From NCBI RefSeq assembly GCF_014651535.1, contig NZ_BMXB01000008.1, forward strand, positions 62,001 to 126,000: a DNA stretch of 64,000 nucleotides. The letters run 5' to 3'. The position numbers and the translations under genes are program-made. Below, piece after piece: positions 8,612-17,300 of this stretch. Every line of letters begins with the position of its first letter. Position 1 is the first letter of the stretch. Below the pieces are notes generated by a model. It did not search any database. It was not told the origin of the DNA and worked only from the letters and a program-made list of their open reading frames with translations. This DNA comes from Salinimicrobium marinum. GTDB lineage: Bacteria; Bacteroidota; Bacteroidia; Flavobacteriales; Flavobacteriaceae.

Positions 8612-8722
8612 TTGAATTTTTGAAGCTCAAAAGTACAAAAACAGCACCGAATTCATTCCTTCAAACATAACGAAAAGAATTTAATGAAAATTTGGAAAGG
8701 CAGGAATTCAATTACAAATAAT

Positions 8723-8740
8723 TATCTTTGCAGCCTTAAA
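8723..8740 (+). promoter_or_regulatory. TATCTTTGCAGCCTTAAA promoter/leader block of prfC
   Basis: This matches TAnnTTTG followed by the CAGCCTTAA extension found also before rpsU (29581-29599), the PLP enzyme gene (38527-38545) and typA (54481-54499). It ends seven bases before the prfC start codon. Confidence 0.65.
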
Positions 8741-8747
8741 TAAATAT

Positions 8748-10334
8748 ATGAAATTTTCAGAAGAGATCAAGAGAAGGAGGACGTTCGGAATTATATCTCA
8801 CCCGGATGCCGGTAAAACCACTCTTACCGAAAAATTGCTTCTTTTTGGAGGGGCCATTCAGGAAGCAGGTGCAGTAAAATCAAACAAGATTAAAAAAGGC
8901 GCTACCAGTGACTTTATGGAAATTGAGCGGCAAAGAGGGATCTCTGTTGCTACCTCTGTCCTTGCTTTTGAATATAAAGATATAAAAATCAACATCCTCG
9001 ATACCCCGGGGCACAAGGACTTTGCTGAAGACACTTTCAGGACGCTTACAGCGGTGGATAGTGTGATCGTGGTAATTGATGTTGCCAAAGGGGTGGAGGA
9101 ACAAACGGAAAAGCTTGTAGAGGTTTGCCGGATGCGGAATATCCCCATGATCGTTTTTATCAATAAGCTTGACCGTGAGGGAAAAGATGCTTTTGAACTG
9201 CTGGACGAGATAGAACAAAAACTGAATCTTACCGTTACTCCTTTGAGTTTCCCTATTGGAATGGGATATGATTTTAAAGGAATTTACAACATTTGGGAAC
9301 AGAATGTAAATCTTTTTACTGGTGACCCTAGAAGAGATATCGAGGAAACTGTTGAAATATCCGATCTGGCTTCTGAAGAACTGGATCAATTGATCGGGCA
9401 AAAGGCAGCCGGTAACCTGCGGGATGAATTGGAACTGGCGCAGGGTGTGTATCCCGAATTTGACAAGGAGGCATATCTTGCAGGTAATTTACAGCCGGTA
9501 TTCTTTGGCTCTGCCCTTAACAATTTTGGGGTGCGGGAGCTTTTGGACTGTTTTATTGCTATAGCCCCTACTCCACGTCCAAAAGACAGCGACACCCGAA
9601 AAGTAGAACCCGACGAGAAAGACTTCACCGGATTTGTATTTAAGATCCATGCCAACATGGACCCCAAGCACAGGGACAGGCTGGCTTTTATCAAAATTGT
9701 CTCCGGAAAATTTGAACGTAATACTCCTTACCTTCACGTAAGGCACAACAAAAAACTGAAATTCTCCAGTCCAAACGCCTTTTTTGCTGAAAAAAAGGAG
9801 ATCGTGGATGTTTCCTATCCCGGGGATATTGTAGGGCTTCATGACACCGGAAATTTTAAAATAGGTGACACCTTAACTGAAGGAGAAGAACTACGTTACA
9901 AAGGGATCCCAAGCTTTTCTCCCGAACATTTCAGGTACATTAACAATGCAGACCCTATGAAATCAAAGCAGCTGGAAAAAGGGATTGATCAGTTGATGGA
10001 TGAGGGAGTTGCCCAGCTTTTCACCCTGGAATTAAATGGCAGAAAAGTTATTGGAACTGTAGGAGCCCTACAGTTTGAAGTAATTCAATACCGACTGGAA
10101 CATGAATATGGCGCAAAATGTACCTACGAAAACCTGAATGTACACAAAGCCTGTTGGGTGGAGCCCAACGACCCGAAAAGCGAAGAATTCAAAGATTTTA
10201 AGAGAGTGAAATCAAAATTCCTGGCCAAAGATAAACGGGGACAACTGGTTTTTTTAGCAGATTCTGCTTTTTCACTGCAAATGACACAGCAAAAATATCC
10301 CGATATAAAATTCCATTTTACTTCTGAGTTTTAG
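8748..10334 (+). CDS. prfC: Peptide chain release factor 3 (RF-3)
   Basis: A 528-residue translational GTPase that recycles RF1/RF2 from the ribosome after termination. G1 is SHPDAGKTTLTEKLL (residues 17-31), G3 DTPGHKDF and G4 FINKLDRE. RF3-specific stretches include GGAIQEAGAVKSNK, SDFMEIERQRGISV and PIGMGYDFKGIYNIW. Domains II and III follow, with VGALQFEVIQYRLEHEYG near the C-terminus. The length is as usual (about 530). It is monocistronic, with a strong promoter-like block and a terminator after the gene. Confidence 0.96.
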   Translation: MKFSEEIKRRRTFGIISHPDAGKTTLTEKLLLFGGAIQEAGAVKSNKIKKGATSDFMEIERQRGISVATSVLAFEYKDIKINILDTPGHKDFAEDTFRTLTAVDSVIVVIDVAKGVEEQTEKLVEVCRMRNIPMIVFINKLDREGKDAFELLDEIEQKLNLTVTPLSFPIGMGYDFKGIYNIWEQNVNLFTGDPRRDIEETVEISDLASEELDQLIGQKAAGNLRDELELAQGVYPEFDKEAYLAGNLQPVFFGSALNNFGVRELLDCFIAIAPTPRPKDSDTRKVEPDEKDFTGFVFKIHANMDPKHRDRLAFIKIVSGKFERNTPYLHVRHNKKLKFSSPNAFFAEKKEIVDVSYPGDIVGLHDTGNFKIGDTLTEGEELRYKGIPSFSPEHFRYINNADPMKSKQLEKGIDQLMDEGVAQLFTLELNGRKVIGTVGALQFEVIQYRLEHEYGAKCTYENLNVHKACWVEPNDPKSEEFKDFKRVKSKFLAKDKRGQLVFLADSAFSLQMTQQKYPDIKFHFTSEF

Positions 10335-10376
10335 GTAAGATTGGAAATTTAGACGTGAGATATGAGGTCACTATAT

Positions 10377-10410
10377 CCCCGGAAAAGAAGTTTTTCGGGG
10401 TTTTCTTTTT
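10377..10410 (+). terminator. Intrinsic terminator after prfC
   Basis: The hairpin CCCCGGAAAA-GAAG-TTTTTCGGGG is followed by TTTTCTTTTT, 42 bases after the stop. Confidence 0.85.
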
Positions 10411-10468
10411 GAAGTATATTAGATGAAGGAAATTGGGAACGGCCTTTTTAAAGACCTACAACCTCAAT

Positions 10469-10628
10469 TGTTATTTCGAAGGAGCCTTTTCGGCGACTGA
10501 GGAATCTCTTCTGGATAAAATCATTAGCATTGAAGATTTGAAGGAATGTCCTAAAGATTCTGAAGTAAAAAGTAATTTTTCAGCTCATCACAGATTTTTC
10601 ATTCCGCTGTGCTTCAATCAGAATGACA
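10469..10628. repeat. 160-bp dispersed inverted-repeat element
   Basis: The left end TGTTATTTCGAAGGAGCC... (10469-10508) resembles the reverse complement of the right end, TGTCATTCTGATTGAAGCA... (10592-10628); both run on into GACTGAGGAATCT or GAATGAAAAATCT. It fills the space between prfC and the next minus-strand gene. A frame through it (10433-10696, plus) is not a believable gene. Confidence 0.5.
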
Positions 10629-10647
10629 TTTTGATATCAATGAAATT

Positions 10648-11442
10648 TCACTTCCCCATCCTCTCCTCGATAAATTCGGGGGCTTTTCGTTGGTAAAATT
10701 CGATTAATTCAAGCATTTTCTCCTTCCGAAGCAGACTTTTAAAATATATGGTTTCGGTACAGAAATAAATAAAATTCTTTACTTCAGAGGGAGGTAGCTG
10801 CAGCTCTTCTACAAAGAAGGAGTCGGGAAGGGCATTCATCCCGGCAATTACGAGGTTATTCAGGTCCTGATTCTCTTTGGCTTTTTCAAGCATCTCGATC
10901 TTTCCGTTGAAGGTATTAATAATACCATCCAGACTTACATTCACCTGACCCGGGGGATTTCGTACGGAATGTTTTTGCACTCCCTTAGCTGTGTGCAGTT
11001 TTCTCTCAATGGAAGTTGGGATGGGTTTATCTGACATTGAAAAACCCATATCTACAGGCGTAAAGGTTGGAATTTCGGAAAGATCTTTTGTAAGATTTCC
11101 CGATAAGCCCACATTTGTAAGCCGCACTTCACTAAGTTCATTCACATTTTCCTCCAGCCTGATTTCCAAAAATCCTATTTCAATGAGCTCCTGCGTAACT
11201 TTTATTTTTATCTGCTCATACTGTACAGAAGAAAACCATAGCGAATCATTCACTGTCACTTCAATTTCAAAACTTCCTGAAGCAGTGTTTACAGTTCCGG
11301 TTTTTTGAGTGAGATTAATAATATTTATGGCAGTCTCCATCAAAGATTCGGCTTCTATTTTTCCTCTTAGAACCGTTTTTTCCTGCGCAGACAAAGAAAT
11401 GCTACAACACGCACAGATGAAAAATAAAAGAGTTCTAATCAT
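10648..11442 (-). CDS. Secreted protein with carboxypeptidase-regulatory-like domain (paralog 1)
   Basis: A 264-residue exported protein with a signal peptide (residues 1-19, ending SLSAQ). The N-terminal part (about 24-110) has the CarboxypepD_reg-like beta-sandwich pattern: VLRGKIEAESLMETAINIINL, SGSFEIEVTVNDSLWFSSVQYE, then EIRLEENVNELSEVRL. This domain normally starts TonB-dependent receptors, but no plug or barrel follows. The second half (111-264) ends with an EFYQRKAPEFIEERM stretch and is of unknown fold. It is clearly paralogous to the gene at 11528-12283. Probably periplasmic; function unknown. Confidence 0.75.
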   Translation of the reverse strand: MIRTLLFFICACCSISLSAQEKTVLRGKIEAESLMETAINIINLTQKTGTVNTASGSFEIEVTVNDSLWFSSVQYEQIKIKVTQELIEIGFLEIRLEENVNELSEVRLTNVGLSGNLTKDLSEIPTFTPVDMGFSMSDKPIPTSIERKLHTAKGVQKHSVRNPPGQVNVSLDGIINTFNGKIEMLEKAKENQDLNNLVIAGMNALPDSFFVEELQLPPSEVKNFIYFCTETIYFKSLLRKEKMLELIEFYQRKAPEFIEERMGK

Positions 11443-11527
11443 GTATTCTTTGTCGAGATTTTTCTTTAAAAGTAATTCGGATTGAAAATTACTTTTATCA
11501 ATTTGAGATTAAAAAGCTGCTCGACGT

Positions 11528-12283
11528 TTACCATCCCATTCTGTTTTCAATAAATTCGGGCGCTTTTTCTTTATAAAATTCAATTAGTTCGAGCCTTTTT
11601 GGATCGGCTAAAAGAGATTCATATTCTGGACTTTCGGTACAGAAGTACACAAAATTAATAATCTCGTGTTCCGGAAGCTTAAGATCTTCGGTATAAAACT
11701 CTATGGGCATAGTGCCCATTCCTTTATCTGCCATCATTGCTAAAAGCTCGTTATTCCGGGCCTTCTTCAGCATTTTGAGATCTCCGTTTAAGGTGTTAAG
11801 TAAGTAAATAAGCGGAGAACTTTTTGCTGTACTCAAATGCCGTTCCACAGGAGCCATATGTTTCGAGGTGGAAAATGCAATTCCAACTGTCGATTGATCA
11901 AAGATTTGAATGTTGGAAAGATCTGTAGAAAGATTTCCAGTGAGATCAATATTGCTGATTTGCACTTCAGCCAATTCGTTCACGTTTTCTTTTAGCCAGA
12001 TATTCAAAAAGCCTCTTTCAAAAATTTCTTCTGAAACCTTTATCTTTACAGGCTCATACTGAACCGAAGAAAACAACAGACTGTCATTCACGGCTACGTC
12101 TATTTCAAAATTTCCCGATGGTGCATTCACAGTTCCTGTCTCCCCGCTAAGGTTGATAATATTGATGTATACATCTGTAAGCGAAGAATCTGCATGAATC
12201 TTTCCCTGAAGAAGTTTAGTTTCCTGAGAGAAAGCAAATGCATGGGATAACAGGCAGAAAAGAAAAATAGCTTTTTTGATCAT
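11528..12283 (-). CDS. Secreted protein with carboxypeptidase-regulatory-like domain (paralog 2)
   Basis: This 251-residue protein is the tandem paralog of 10648-11442. It has the same layout: signal peptide (ending AFSQ), a KIHADSSLTDVYINIINLSGETGTVNAPSGNFEI domain in conserved register (quoted in part), NVNELAEVQI, and a C-terminal EFYKEKAPEFIENRMGW. The middle section differs most, lacking the PPGQVNV segment of paralog 1. The gap between the two is 85 bases. The start lies close to the end of the DUF962 gene: in its present, frameshifted form that gene overlaps it by four bases. Role unknown. Confidence 0.75.
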   Translation of the reverse strand: MIKKAIFLFCLLSHAFAFSQETKLLQGKIHADSSLTDVYINIINLSGETGTVNAPSGNFEIDVAVNDSLLFSSVQYEPVKIKVSEEIFERGFLNIWLKENVNELAEVQISNIDLTGNLSTDLSNIQIFDQSTVGIAFSTSKHMAPVERHLSTAKSSPLIYLLNTLNGDLKMLKKARNNELLAMMADKGMGTMPIEFYTEDLKLPEHEIINFVYFCTESPEYESLLADPKRLELIEFYKEKAPEFIENRMGW

Positions 12284-12606
12284 TCGCTAATCCTTTCGGG
12301 AGTCGAAGCTTTTTCTTCCGAAGAGAAGTTCGAAGAATAATTTAAAATCGAAAGTGAGACTCCAGAAGGGATACTTAAGGTAGCAGGCCTATTTTTTTCA
12401 TAAAAAGCGTGGCCTATCCAGGCAAATGTATAACCTACAACGGGAATAAATATCCACTCCCTGCCCCAGCTATTGAAGATAGCCAGAAACAGTAAAACAA
12501 AAACAAGAAAAGTACCAGTGAAATGAAGGATACGGCTGGTTTTGTTTTGATGCTCGGTTAAATAAAAGCGGTAAAATTCACTGTAGGTTGTAATACGTTT
12601 TGCCAT
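12280..12606 (-). CDS. DUF962/Mpo1-like membrane protein with frameshifted C-terminus
   Basis: The 108-residue product starts like the DUF962 (Mpo1-like) family: TYSEFYRFYLTEHQN, RILHFTGT, two membrane segments, then IGHAFYEKNRPAT. After PAT the expected FKYPFWSL sequence is missing from this frame. It appears in the neighbouring frame (YPFWSLTFDFKLFFELLFGRK, stop at 12287-12289) once a single base is restored at the run near 12374-12378 (TTAAG instead of TTTAAG). The last 34 residues given here are therefore probably aberrant. Yeast Mpo1 is a dioxygenase acting on 2-hydroxy fatty acids; a similar role here is only a guess. The frameshift could be real or a sequencing error. Confidence 0.7.
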   Translation of the reverse strand: MAKRITTYSEFYRFYLTEHQNKTSRILHFTGTFLVFVLLFLAIFNSWGREWIFIPVVGYTFAWIGHAFYEKNRPATLSIPSGVSLSILNYSSNFSSEEKASTPERISE

Positions 12607-12725
12607 TATATAAAATTCATTTTAAAAGAAAATATTATCAATTCATAGCACTTTTTTAATCATTTAACTAATATAAATTTCAAATATTACTTTTTTTTCA
12701 AATAATAAATGATTTTCAACCAATA

Positions 12726-13193
12726 TTATCGATTCATCATAAATGTAAATTTGTCGAAATTATTGGGAAGGACATTGGTCACCTCCAGCTTATTGGAAGT
12801 AACAGTCGGTTTCACCATAATGACTTTTGTATCCTCATTAACCTCCAAAGAATGTCGGCTTCTCATTTTTACGGCATCCAGGTGCAACAGTTCGATATTG
12901 TACTGCTGATTATCCAGATCTATTACAACATATTCCCCCGGCCTAAGCTGGCCCAATGCTTTATCATCAATCCAGATGTTGATTCGGGCAGTATTATCCA
13001 TGGTATGCAAAAAGTTAGCACCATTATACAGCAGCACCTTTCCATTGCCAAGGCTGCTTGCTGTAATCTGTTCCTGATTTTGAGGCACAACATTATATTC
13101 GGAAGGAATGGGTTTCAAGGCACAGGAACTAAAAACTACAAATGATAAAAGCAACAAAAGATGCTTTGCGGCTGGTAGAAAATTGTTTTTCAA
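12726..13193 (-). CDS. Small lipoprotein, unknown function
   Basis: A 155-residue protein with a lipoprotein signal (hydrophobic core LLLLLSFVVF then SSCALKP, Cys at about 25). The mature part is beta-rich: GKVLLYNGANFLHTM, INIWIDDKALGQLRPGEYVVIDL, VIMVKPTVTSNKLEV. The phrase 'DDK..GQL..GEY' resembles DUF2846-like lipoproteins that carry a short PEGA-like beta domain, but I cannot confirm this. It is preceded by a 49-codon frame and a GNAT gene on the same strand with minimal gaps, suggesting one transcript. Confidence 0.7.
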   Translation of the reverse strand: MKNNFLPAAKHLLLLLSFVVFSSCALKPIPSEYNVVPQNQEQITASSLGNGKVLLYNGANFLHTMDNTARINIWIDDKALGQLRPGEYVVIDLDNQQYNIELLHLDAVKMRSRHSLEVNEDTKVIMVKPTVTSNKLEVTNVLPNNFDKFTFMMNR

Positions 13194-13199
13194 AATATG

Positions 13200-13349
13200 T
13201 CAAATTAGCTGGTTACAAATTGGCTTAAAAAATATATCTGCAGTAGGCAGGAATTCCAATTCAGATACCTGAAACTCCTTCTCTGATCTTATTTCTGAAT
13301 CTATGGTCAATTCAATAATGGAATGTTTCCTGAAGGCACTCTTACTCAT
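13200..13349 (-). CDS. Possible 49-residue small protein coupled to the GNAT gene
   Basis: Its ATG (13347-13349) overlaps the stop codon of the GNAT gene (13346-13348), and it ends six bases before the downstream lipoprotein gene. The predicted peptide, MSKSAFRKHSIIELTIDSEI... ending KPICNQLI, has a plausible composition and no strong hydrophobic segment. I recognise no family. The tight spacing is the main evidence; it may be a small gene or chance. Confidence 0.35.
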   Translation of the reverse strand: MSKSAFRKHSIIELTIDSEIRSEKEFQVSELEFLPTADIFFKPICNQLI

Positions 13350-13804
13350 CGGAATTTACTTCCCAGCTTCATTTTCATGAGATATAAATCAAATCCCGGT
13401 GCCCAGTAATCTTTTTCTATCTTCAGCAGTTCAAAGCCCTGTTTTTGGTAAAACCCGTGAACCACCTTTGTTGTTCTCACTACTATTGCTTCTACTTCAG
13501 GATGTTTTTTAATTTCGTTGATTCTGTATTGGGTCAGTTTTGTTCCAATTCCTTTTCCATGCCAGTCCGGATGAATCATTCCCCAGGAAATCCTCGCAGT
13601 CTTACCCTTATCAAATCCGTAATTGAATCCGCCAGAACCAATTATAGAATTAGCCTCTTCAATAATAAAATAATTTTCGGAATCCTGCTGCAGATAATGC
13701 GAAAATTCTTTTTCTTCTGAAGGATCAAAGAATTGCGGCGTATTCAACCTGAATAGTTCAAGAAGTTTAGGCTGATCCTTAGTATCAATTGGTCTAATTT
13801 TCAC
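13346..13804 (-). CDS. GNAT family N-acetyltransferase
   Basis: A 152-residue acetyltransferase of the GNAT fold. The acetyl-CoA-binding loop is HPDWHGKGIGTKLTQYRI (motif A, R/Q-x-x-G-x-G/A form WHGKGIGTKL) at about 78-95. Upstream strands ENYFIIEEANSIIGSGGF and downstream VVRTTKVVHGFYQKQGFELLKIEKDYW match the motif B region. The acyl acceptor (small molecule or protein) cannot be predicted. The downstream ATG overlaps its stop codon. Confidence 0.88.
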   Translation of the reverse strand: MKIRPIDTKDQPKLLELFRLNTPQFFDPSEEKEFSHYLQQDSENYFIIEEANSIIGSGGFNYGFDKGKTARISWGMIHPDWHGKGIGTKLTQYRINEIKKHPEVEAIVVRTTKVVHGFYQKQGFELLKIEKDYWAPGFDLYLMKMKLGSKFR

Positions 13805-13886
13805 TACTGAAATTCTATTTTCCTTTAAAAATAGAAAAACCCAAAGCTTTCACTTCAGGTTTTCCATTCTAATTATAAAATATTTT

Positions 13887-14201
13887 TTAAGCCTGTCCCG
13901 TCGGTCCAAAGTTTAATGGGAGTGGCGCCTGCTCATAATCCTTGATCTCTCCGTGTGCCTTCTCGAATCGCTGAACATTATCTCCAAGGGCCTTTAGAAG
14001 CCTTTTAGCGTGCTGCGGAGTAAGAATAATCCTTGACTTCACCTTGCTCTTTGGAGTGCCCGGCATGATACTTACAAAATCTACAACAAATTCTGAAACG
14101 GAGTGGTTAATGATCGCCAAGTTAGAATAAGTGCCTTCAGCAACCTTTTCATCTAGTTCTATATTGATTTGTCCTTTCTTAGGTTTTTTCTCTTCACTCA
14201 T
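13887..14201 (-). CDS. DUF3467 family protein
   Basis: A 104-residue cytoplasmic protein of the DUF3467 family, common in Bacteroidota. The start is the ATG of MSEEKKPKKGQINIEL; a frame extending upstream to 14252 lacks family sequence. Typical blocks are AEGTYSNLAIINHSVSEFVVDF and RIILTPQHAKRLLKALGDNV. The family is uncharacterised. It is the gene downstream of rpoC on the same strand, separated by two terminator-like structures, so it is probably transcribed independently. Confidence 0.85.
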   Translation of the reverse strand: MSEEKKPKKGQINIELDEKVAEGTYSNLAIINHSVSEFVVDFVSIMPGTPKSKVKSRIILTPQHAKRLLKALGDNVQRFEKAHGEIKDYEQAPLPLNFGPTGQA

Positions 14202-14240
14202 GATATAATGTTGTTTAATGTGATATAAAGGTACAAAAAA

Positions 14241-14347
14241 GAGGCTGTCCAAAAAGCGGGTTTTGCTTCAAGCTGAATTTAGCTCCTCATTCATGAGACT
14301 CTGGAAAAGATCAGAGTGACGGTTTTACCACATTTTTAGACAGCCTC
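14241..14347 (-). terminator. Long terminator-like inverted repeat, GGCTGTC family (copy A)
   Basis: The arms GAGGCTGTCCAAAAA (14241-14255) and TTTTTAGACAGCCTC (14333-14347) pair at 14 of 15 positions. Read on the minus strand the hairpin ends in six T. Three related structures occur at 37422-37510, 46303-46395 and 52552-52615, always downstream of a minus-strand gene. Confidence 0.55.
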
Positions 14348-14360
14348 CAAAATAGTATCT

Positions 14361-14390
14361 AAAAAATCAGGGCCGCAATTGCGGCCCTGA
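14361..14390 (-). terminator. Intrinsic terminator of rpoC
   Basis: A perfect 10-bp stem TCAGGGCCGC-AATT-GCGGCCCTGA (14367-14390) is followed on the minus strand by six T. It lies ten bases after the rpoC stop codon. Confidence 0.93.
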
Positions 14391-14399
14391 AATTCATTC

Positions 14400-17300
14400 T
14401 TAGTTATAATTTACTTCCTGCTTTTTCTCAAGCATTTCGTCAAATTCTTCTTTAGAACCTACAATGATATTTTCGTACTCTCTCATACCGGTACCGGCAG
14501 GGATTCGGTGTCCTACAATAACATTTTCTTTAAGTCCTTCAAGCGTATCAACTTTACCACTTACCGCTGCTTCGTTCAGAACTTTTGTAGTTTCCTGGAA
14601 GGAAGCTGCCGAGATAAATGATTTTGTTTGAAGTGATGCTCTTGTAATACCCTGAAGTACCGGAGTCGCTGTTGCGGCGGTAACATCCCTTGCAGTTACA
14701 AGATTCTTATCTTCCCTTCTCAACAGAGAATTCTCATCTCTTAGCTGACGTGGAGAAACAATTTGTCCAGGCTTTAGGTTTTCTGAGTCACCGGCATCAT
14801 CCACCACTTTCATTCCGAAAATTGCATCATTCTCTTCAATGAAATCTGATTTATGTACCAGTTGGTTTTCAAGGAAAATAGTATCTCCCGGATCAACCAC
14901 TCTTACTTTACGCATCATCTGTCTTACAACTACTTCAAAGTGTTTATCGTTGATCTTCACCCCTTGTAGTCGGTAAACTTCCTGTACTTCATTTACAAGA
15001 TACTGTTGTACAGCACTTGGACCTTTGATACTCAAGATATCCTCAGGAGTCACAGAACCATCAGAAAGTGGCATACCTGCACGAACATAATCATTCTCCT
15101 GAACAAGGATCTGGTTCGAAAGTTTCACAAGATACTTCTTCACCTCTCCTAGTTTGGACTCAACAATGATCTCACGGTTACCACGTTTGATTTTTCCGAA
15201 GGAAACAACACCGTCAATCTCACTTACTACAGCAGGGTTTGATGGGTTACGTGCTTCAAACAATTCAGTTACTCGTGGAAGACCTCCTGTAATATCACCA
15301 GATTTAGATGATTTACGTGGAATCTTCACAAGAATTTTACCTACACCAATCTTCTCGTCGTTGTCTACCATAAGGTGGGCACCAACAGGAAGGTTGTAAG
15401 AACGTATCACTTCATCCTTCTTACCTAAAATCTGTAAAGTAGGAATCAGTTTTTTGTTTCTTGATTCAGAAATTACTTTTTCCTGGAATCCTGTCTGCTC
15501 ATCGATCTCTACCTGATAAGTAACACCCTGCTCAATATTTTCGTATCGGATCTTACCTGCAAATTCAGAAATGATCACCCCGTTATAAGGATCCCACTGA
15601 CAAACTACATCATCCCTTTTAATAGTATCTCCATTCTTAATAAAGATTTGAGAACCGTAAGGAATATTACTTGTACTCAAAACAATTCCTGATTTCGGAT
15701 CCTTCAGTTTCAGTTCAGAAGTTCGGGAAATTACAATTTCAGACTGGCTTCCATCAGGAGCTTCTCCTTCAACAGTCTTAAGATCCTCGATCTCTGCAAC
15801 ACCGTCAAATTTAGCAATCAATTTATTTTCTTCAGAAATGTTTCCTGCAATACCTCCCACGTGGAATGTACGTAAGGTTAGCTGTGTTCCAGGCTCCCCA
15901 ATTGACTGGGCTGCCACAACACCAACCGCTTCCCCGCGCTGAACAGTTTTACCGGTGGCAAGGTTACGACCATAACATTTCACACAAATACCTTTCTTGG
16001 CTTCACAAGCAAGTGCCGAACGCACTTCTACGCTTTCAATTGGAGCCTCGGTAATTTTCTTAACACAATCTTCATCGATTTCCTCTCCCGAAGAAACAAG
16101 TAATTCATTGGTGATAGGGTTATACACATCGTGCAACGCTGTTCTACCAAGAATACGCTCTCCTAAAGATTCAACGATTTCTTCATTTTTCTTCAATGGA
16201 GCAACATCTACTCCTCTTAAAGTTCCACAATCTTCTTCATTAACAATCACATCCTGGGAAACATCCACCAAACGACGGGTTAAGTAACCAGCATCGGCAG
16301 TTTTAAGAGCGGTATCGGCAAGACCTTTACGCGCACCGTGAGTCGAGATAAAGTATTCAAGAATCGATAGACCTTCCTTAAAGTTGGAAAGAATCGGGTT
16401 CTCAATAATTTCTCCACCTCCTGAATTCGATTTCTTAGGCTTCGCCATCAATCCACGCATCCCGGTAAGCTGACGGATCTGTTCTTTAGATCCCCTCGCA
16501 CCCGAGTCAAGCATCATATACACCGAGTTGAACCCTTGATTGTCCTCACGAATACGCTTCATCGCCAATTCGGTTAAACCAGCATTGGTAGATGTCCATA
16601 TATCAATTACCTGATTGTAACGCTCGTTGTTGGTAATAAGACCCATGTTATAGTTTCCTATAATACCTTCAACCTGCTCATTCGCATCAGCGATCATGGC
16701 CTGCTTTTCTTCAGGAATAATAATATCACCTAAACTAAAAGAAAGTCCACCTCTAAATGCAAATCCGTAACCAAGTCCTTTGATTTGATCTAGGAATTCG
16801 GCAGTTTCAGGCACACTTGTTACCTTCAGGATATTTCCGATGATATCACGAAGCGACTTTTTAGTCAGTACTTCGTTTATAAATCCGGCTTTTTCAGGAA
16901 CTGCTTCGTTGAATAGTACTCTACCAACGGTAGTCTCAATAATCTGGTAAACAAGTTCCCCAGCTTCATTGAAATCTTTCGCTCTGATCTTAATGATAGC
17001 ATTAAGATCTACTTTCTTCTGGTTGTAAGCGATATTCACTTCTTCGGCAGAATAAAAAGTCAATCCTTCCCCTCTTACAGGAACTTCAGGCGTCGATTTT
17101 CTTGGTTTGGTCATGTAATACAGACCCAAAACCATATCCTGAGATGGTACTGTAACCGGAGATCCGTTTGCAGGGTTCAATATGTTATGAGAAGCCAACA
17201 TTAAAAGCTGGGCTTCCAAAATAGCCTCGGGTCCAAGTGGTAAATGCACCGCCATCTGGTCACCATCAAAATCGGCGTTAAATGCAGTACAAACCAATGG

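Noticed and set aside
10433-10696. Plus-strand frame of 87 codons
   Set aside because: It runs across the inverted-repeat element and into the end of the next gene; sequence is not protein-like.
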